A stretch of 64,000 bases of DNA from JAMXLO01 sp963850535 (GTDB lineage Bacteria; Pseudomonadota; Alphaproteobacteria; Acetobacterales; Acetobacteraceae), in NCBI GenBank assembly GCA_963850535.1, contig CAWKMC010000039.1, forward strand, positions 62,001 to 126,000, read 5' to 3'. Each line of letters starts with the position of its first letter. Position 1 is the first letter of the stretch. Positions 59,163-64,000 of the stretch are shown piece by piece. The position numbers and the translations under genes were made by a program. The notes beneath the pieces were generated by a model that saw nothing but the letters and a program-made list of their open reading frames with translations, did not search any database and was not told the origin of the DNA.

Positions 59163-60167
59163 ATGACCGAACTTTACCATGGAACGCGCTGGCAAGAGGA
59201 TCTTGCGGCATCGATCGGCCGGACGCCGCTGATCAAGTTGCGCGGCGCATCCGAGGCGACCGGCTGCACTATTCTTGGCAAGGCGGAGTTCATGAACCCC
59301 GGCGGCTCGGTGAAGGATCGCGCCGGCCTCTACATCATCACCGATGCCGAGAAGCGTGGCGCGCTGAAGCCGGGTGGCACGATCGTGGAAGGGACAGCGG
59401 GCAACACCGGCATCGGACTGACACTGGTCGGCAACGCACGCGGTTACCGCTGCGTGATCGTCATGCCGGAGACGCAGAGCAAGGAGAAGATCGATTTCCT
59501 GCGGATGATCGGTGCGGATCTTCGGCTGGTGCCGGCCAAGCCGTATCGCGATCCAGGCAACTACGTGCATGTGTCGCGGCGGATGGCGGAGGAAACCGGA
59601 GCGGTTTGGGCCAATCAGTTCGACAACCTGGCCAACCGCGAGGGCCATCGAACCCATACCGGTCCGGAGATCTGGGAGCAGACCGGCGGTAAGGTAGATG
59701 CATTCACCTGCGCCTGCGGCACTGGCGGCACTCTGGCGGGCGTCGGCATGGCGCTGAAGGCGCGCAATCCGAACGTGCGCATCGTGCTGGCCGATCCCGA
59801 GGGCAGCGGGCTCGCCGGCTGGGTGAAGAGCAATGACCTGACGATCGCGGGCAGCTCCATCACCGAGGGTATCGGCAATTCGCGGGTCACTGCGAACCTC
59901 GATGGCGCGCCGATCGATGATGCGGAGAAAATACCGGATGCCGAGGCGCTGCAGCTCATCTTCGACGTGCTGATCCATGAAGGCCTGTCGGTTGGCACGT
60001 CATCGGGGATCAACATCGCCGCAGCGGTGCGGATCGCCAAGCAGCTTGGCCCGGGACACACGGTGGTGACGATCCTCGCGGATGGTGGCTCGCGCTATCA
60101 GTCGAAGCTGTTCAATCCGGAATTTCTGCGGTCCAAGGACCTGCCCGTTCCGGCGTGGATGGCATAG
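59163..60167 (+). CDS. cysK: Cysteine synthase A
   Basis: PLP-dependent O-acetylserine sulfhydrylase, 334 residues. The pyridoxal lysine is Lys51 in FMNPGGSVKDRAGLYI. The substrate loop is EGTAGNTGIGLTLVG, the phosphate-binding loop CACGTGGTLAGVGMALK, and the C-terminal serine motif is VGTSSGINIAAAVRIAKQLG. The longer-than-usual form (about 330 residues, with VSRRMAEETGAVWANQFDNL) is a recognised alphaproteobacterial group. It is divergent from the rhodanese gene. ATG 59163 fits family starts. Confidence 0.92.
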   Translation: MTELYHGTRWQEDLAASIGRTPLIKLRGASEATGCTILGKAEFMNPGGSVKDRAGLYIITDAEKRGALKPGGTIVEGTAGNTGIGLTLVGNARGYRCVIVMPETQSKEKIDFLRMIGADLRLVPAKPYRDPGNYVHVSRRMAEETGAVWANQFDNLANREGHRTHTGPEIWEQTGGKVDAFTCACGTGGTLAGVGMALKARNPNVRIVLADPEGSGLAGWVKSNDLTIAGSSITEGIGNSRVTANLDGAPIDDAEKIPDAEALQLIFDVLIHEGLSVGTSSGINIAAAVRIAKQLGPGHTVVTILADGGSRYQSKLFNPEFLRSKDLPVPAWMA

Positions 60168-60189
60168 ACAGTCGAACGGTCTTCAAGCC

Positions 60190-63100
60190 TTACTCGGCCC
60201 CTCGTTGATCCTGCACCAGCGGTCCGGTGGGGATGTCCGACAGCGCCTCTGCCGCGTGCGACAACCCATAGGACCGGCCTAGCCAACGGCTGAATCGCTC
60301 CAGGTACAGGTAAATGACCGGCGTCGTGTACAGCGTCAGCCACTGCGAAACGAGCAGGCCACCGATGATCGCGATACCAAGCGGGCGGCGCAGTTCGGAT
60401 CCCGCGCCGTGGCCGAGCGCGATCGGCATAGCGCCGAACAATGCGGCGAAGGTCGTCATCATGATCGGGCGAAAGCGAAGCAGGCACGCTTCGTGGATCG
60501 CCTCGCGTGGACTCTTGCCCGCCAACCGCTGTGCTTGCAGCGCGAAGTCGATCATCATGATGGCGTTCTTTTTCACGATGCCGATGAGCAGGATCATCCC
60601 GATGATAGCGATCACCGTCAGGTCGTAGCCGCATATCATCAGCATGATCAGCGTGCCGACGCCGGCCGAGGGCAAGGCGGACAGAATCGTGATGGGATGG
60701 ATTTAACTTTCATAGAGCATACCCAGCACAATGTAGACGACCAGGATGGCGGCGGCGACCAGCAGTGGCATCGATGACAGCGATGCCTGGAACGCCTGCG
60801 CCGTGCCTTGGAACGACCCGTTGAGGGTCGGCGGGGTGTTCAGTCTCGCAGCAATTGCATTGATCGCGTCCACCGCCTGACCCAATGCCTTCCCGGGTGC
60901 CAAATTGAACGACAGGGTGATGGCGGGGAATTGGCCCTGGTGGCTGATCGAAAGTGGCTCGACGGTCGAAGTGAAGTGGGCGAACGAGCTCAATGGCACC
61001 TCCGCGCCCGAGGGCGCCGGCACATAGATTTTTGACAGTGCGTCAGGATCCGAGCGGAATTGCGGTGCGACTTCCAGGATCACCTTATACTGGTTGGTGG
61101 ACGTATAGATCGTGGCTACCTGCCGCTGTCCAAACGCGTCGTAAAGCGTCTGATCGATCAGTGTCGCAGATAACCCTAAGCGTGATGCAGCGTCGCGATC
61201 GACGGTGATGGAAACATGCGGAGCGGCAATCTGCTGATCGGACGCCACATCCTGCAGTTCCGGCAGTTTCCTCATCCCCTGCTCGAGAATTGGTGCCCAG
61301 TGGTTGAGCTCGTCTTGGTTGGTGTCGGTCAGCGTGTATTGGTATTGAGTACGGCTCAGCCGGCCGCCGATTTTGATGTCCTGCCCCGCCTGCATGAAGA
61401 ACCTGGCGCCTCCGACCTGGGCCACCTCCGGCCGTAGTCGCGCGATAACCTGATCGGCTGAGACATCCCGTTGGTCGAACGGGACCAGTTGAATGTAAAC
61501 GCGGGCGGTGTTTTCCGTCGGGTTGTATGAATAGGCGCCGGCGGTCGAGAACACGTGTGCGACCGCGGGGTCCTTGCGAATGATATCGATGATGTCGTGC
61601 CGCAGGGCCGTGGTCGCCGCGAAGGAGGCATCCTGTCGCGTGTCCACCTCACCGAAGATGAAGCCGGTGTCCTGCTGTGGAAAAAATCCCTTTGGGATGA
61701 TCACATACAGATACCCGGTCACCACGATGAGCAAGAGCGTCGTGAGCAGCGTCGGGAACTGATGGCGGAACACAAAGCGTAGGCCTTTGTCGTAGGTGTT
61801 CACCATCCGGTTGAAGAACCGTTCTGCCCACAGGTTGAGCCGGCCGCGCGCGTGCTCGTCCTGACGTTTCAGGAACAGTGAGCACAGGACTGGTGTCAGG
61901 GTCAGCGAAATGGCGGCGGAGGCGATCACAGCGACCGAAACCGTGACAGCGAATTCGCGGAACAGGCGACCGATGATGCCGCCCATGAAGAACAATGGGA
62001 TGAACACCGCGATCAGGGAAAAGGTGATCGAGATGATCGTGAACCCGATCTGGCCCGCGCCACGCAACGCCGCGGCGAAGGGGCGTTCGCCTTGCTCAAT
62101 GTAGCGAACGATGTTCTCGATCATGACGATGGCATCGTCCACCACGAAACCGACCGATATCGTCAGCGCCATCAGCGAAATGTTGTCGAGGCTGTATTTG
62201 GCCACATACATGACCGCGACAGTCGCCAGCAGTGACAACGGCACTGCCATGCTGGGGATCGCGGTCGCCCATAGCGTTCGCAGGAAGATGAAGATGACCA
62301 GAACCACCAGTCCGATTGTCACAGCCATGGTGATCTGGACGTCGTCTATCGCGGCCCGTGTGATCAGCGACCGGTCCGACATCAGCGCGACGTGTACCGA
62401 AGGCGGGATCGACGCCTCGAGATGCGGCATCAACTGTTTGATGCGATCGACCAGCGCGACGGTGTTGGCGCCAGACGCTCGCTGGATCGCTATGCCTTCG
62501 GCGGGCCGGTTGTTGAACCATGCGCCGACATAAATGTTCTGCACCGAGTTGACCGCGTCCCCGATGTCCTTCACGCGTACCGGTGCGCCGTGGCGGTAGG
62601 CGATGATGACGTTGCCGAATTGTGCGGCGTTGAAAAGTTGGTCGTTGATATCCAGCGCGGTGACCTGGTGGCTGCCCTCGATCGACCCCTTTGGTGCGTT
62701 GACGGTCGCCGCCGCCAGCGCGCTGCGGACGTCCTCCAGGCCGATGCTGTGGGCGGCGAGCGCGCCGGGATTGACCTCGACGCGCGCCGCATATTGCTTC
62801 TGTCCGAAGACCGATACCTGCGAGACCCCTGGCACTGTCGAGAGCTGCTGCGCCAGGATCGTATATGCGTAGTCGTCAAGCCGACTGACCGGCAGCGCAT
62901 CGGAATAGACCGCGTAGATCAGCACAGGAGAGTTGGCCGGATTGGTCTTCCTGTAGGTCGGTGGACTGGGGAGGTCCTTCGGCAGCAGCCCACCGGCGGC
63001 GTTGATCGCGGTCTGCACATCCTGCGCGGCTCCGTCGATATTGCGCGACAGGTCGAATTGCAGCGTGATCATTGTGGTGCCTGTGCCGCTCAAGGACGTC

Positions 63101-63339
63101 ATTTGTTCGAGCGACGGAATGGCGGTGAACTGTTGCTCCAACGGTGTAGCAACCGCTGAAGCCATCGTCGCGGGACTTGCCCCAGGATAGCTGGCCGTCA
63201 CGGTGATCGTGGGATAGTCGACATTCGGCAATGCCGCGACTGGCAATAGCGTGTAGGCGACGATACCGAAGACCAGTATCCCCAGGCTGAGCAGTGAGGT
63301 AGCGATCGGCCGGTGGATGAACGGTTGCGAGATGCTCAT
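60190..63339 (-). pseudogene. RND multidrug efflux permease (MdtB/MdtC-like) with in-frame stop
   Basis: Inner-membrane proton-driven efflux pump of about 1049 codons. It starts MSISQPFIHRPIATSLLSLG, and the porter parts and GFVVDDAIVMIENIVRYIEQ (the paired proton-relay aspartates in helix 4) are intact. The frame stops at TAA 60703-60705 (codon 879) in VYIVLGMLYES*IHPITILS. It then continues in the same frame as LPSAGVGTLIMLMICGYDLT, NAIMMIDFALQAQRLAGKSP and RPIMMTTFAALFGAMP to 60190. The expected residue at the stop is Leu or Phe, so TTA to TAA would be a single change. The last helices are thus lost unless the stop is read through or is an error. The start overlaps the upstream adaptor stop by four bases. 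Confidence 0.9.
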
Positions 63340-64000
63340 TGCTGTGCGGTCTCGGCGGGCTTCCCCGCTACCAGCTTCACCCGCGCGCCGTCGGTGAGCC
63401 GGTACTGGCCGGCGACCACGACGCGCTGCCCGGCCGTCAACCCCTTGCGGATCACGGCAAGGCCGTCCTGCATGGCGGCAACCTCGACGGCTTGCCGCTT
63501 CACCGTGTCATTCGCGCCAATGACATATGCGAAATAGCCATTCGGCCCCGGCTGAACGGTTTGCAACGGCACGGTCGGCACATTGTGTCGCATGCGCAGC
63601 ACCAACCGCGTATTGACGAATTCGCCAGGCCACAGACGCTCGTCTGAATTGGCGAACGTCCCCTTAAGGTGAATAGTGCCAGTCGCTTCGTCGATCGCAT
63701 TGTCGATCAGTGTGAGCCGGCCAACCGCGATTTGCGTGTTGTCGTCATCCGACAACGCCACCACTTCGAGCGGCGCCTGTTGCTGATTATGGCGGATGCG
63801 GTCGAGGCTGGCCTGGGGCAGGGTGAAGCTCACGAATATAGGCTGAAGTTGTGACACTGTGACGAGGGCTGTGTTGTCGTTGGCGTGCACCAGGTTCCCG
63901 ATGTCGACCAATCGGGCGCCGAGGCGCCCGGTGATCGGCGAGCGTATATCGGTGAAGCTGAGGTTCAGCCGGGCGGTATCGATCTGCGCTTCGTCGCCCT
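63336..64000 (-). CDS. RND efflux membrane fusion (adaptor) protein, N-terminal part beyond window
   Basis: The C-terminal two thirds of an MdtA/AcrA-type periplasmic adaptor. Visible parts are the end of the hairpin/lipoyl region (LNLSFTDIRSPITGRLGARL, VDIGNLVHANDNTALVTVSQ), the beta-barrel domain (LQPIFVSFTLPQASLDRIRH, DNAIDEATGTIHLKGTFANS) and the membrane-proximal domain (VPTVPLQTVQPGPNGYFAYV, GLTAGQRVVVAGQYRLTDGA). The protein links the RND pump to an outer-membrane channel. It is translationally coupled to the pump gene through ATGA. Its N-terminus and any upstream regulator are outside the window. Confidence 0.92.
   Translation of the reverse strand, partial: GDEAQIDTARLNLSFTDIRSPITGRLGARLVDIGNLVHANDNTALVTVSQLQPIFVSFTLPQASLDRIRHNQQQAPLEVVALSDDDNTQIAVGRLTLIDNAIDEATGTIHLKGTFANSDERLWPGEFVNTRLVLRMRHNVPTVPLQTVQPGPNGYFAYVIGANDTVKRQAVEVAAMQDGLAVIRKGLTAGQRVVVAGQYRLTDGARVKLVAGKPAETAQQ

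Overview
The window comes from a GC-rich alphaproteobacterium, most likely of the Rhodospirillales/Acetobacteraceae type. The evidence is the gene order purMN - CDP-alcohol phosphatidyltransferase - PerM - Hda - Ppk, an alphaproteobacterial ParE, a K+-independent H+-pyrophosphatase, the hopanoid protein HpnK, a UPF0262 protein and a fused GNAT-Nudix protein. The family placement is inference; no rRNA or tRNA gene was seen.

Layout. 1-8.6 kb: housekeeping block with polyphosphate kinase (cut by the left edge), Hda, a frameshifted DoxX, a PerM-type permease, a phospholipid synthase, a divergent fused purM-purN gene, a CBS protein and a frameshifted ClC channel. 8.6-21 kb: chemoreceptor, small oxidase-like membrane protein, HpnK, OafA-type acyltransferase, an IS5-like transposase remnant, HppA, a sugar-nucleotide SDR, a K+-channel-like protein, a TauE/SafE permease and parE. 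21-28.2 kb: accessory stretch of small, mostly exported proteins of unknown function, with a sigma-54 activator, a strong sigma-54 promoter candidate in front of a cysteine-repeat exported protein, and a Wza-like lipoprotein.

28.3-43.8 kb, all on the minus strand: a giant multi-GAF sensor histidine kinase (about 18 GAF modules, split into four reading frames by four single-base shifts), then an LLM-class flavin oxidoreductase, a uronate-dehydrogenase-like SDR (frameshifted), a cobalt-type nitrile hydratase (alpha, beta, accessory protein), the CbtB/CbtA cobalt uptake pair and a divergent type II dehydroquinase homologue. This is the most distinctive part of the window: a metalloenzyme encoded with its own metal-import system and lying downstream of a very large sensor kinase.

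44-64 kb: an Acetobacteraceae-like hypothetical gene carrying nested palindromic repeats, a GNAT-Nudix fusion, CinA-like protein, two deacylases (AstE-like and ArgE-like), a divergent oligopeptide-type ABC importer without a binding protein followed by D-tartrate dehydratase (tarD), an Asp/Glu racemase, DUF983, UPF0262, mtnA, a DUF2272 lipoprotein, rhodanese, cysteine synthase, and an RND efflux system whose pump gene carries an in-frame TAA and whose adaptor runs off the right edge.

A recurring theme is gene disruption: at least eight single-base frameshifts in five loci plus one nonsense codon. Several fall in short homopolymer runs, so sequencing error must be excluded before the genes are called pseudogenes. 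Residue positions are approximate unless a motif position is stated; all functions are read from sequence motifs and remembered family features, with no database search.
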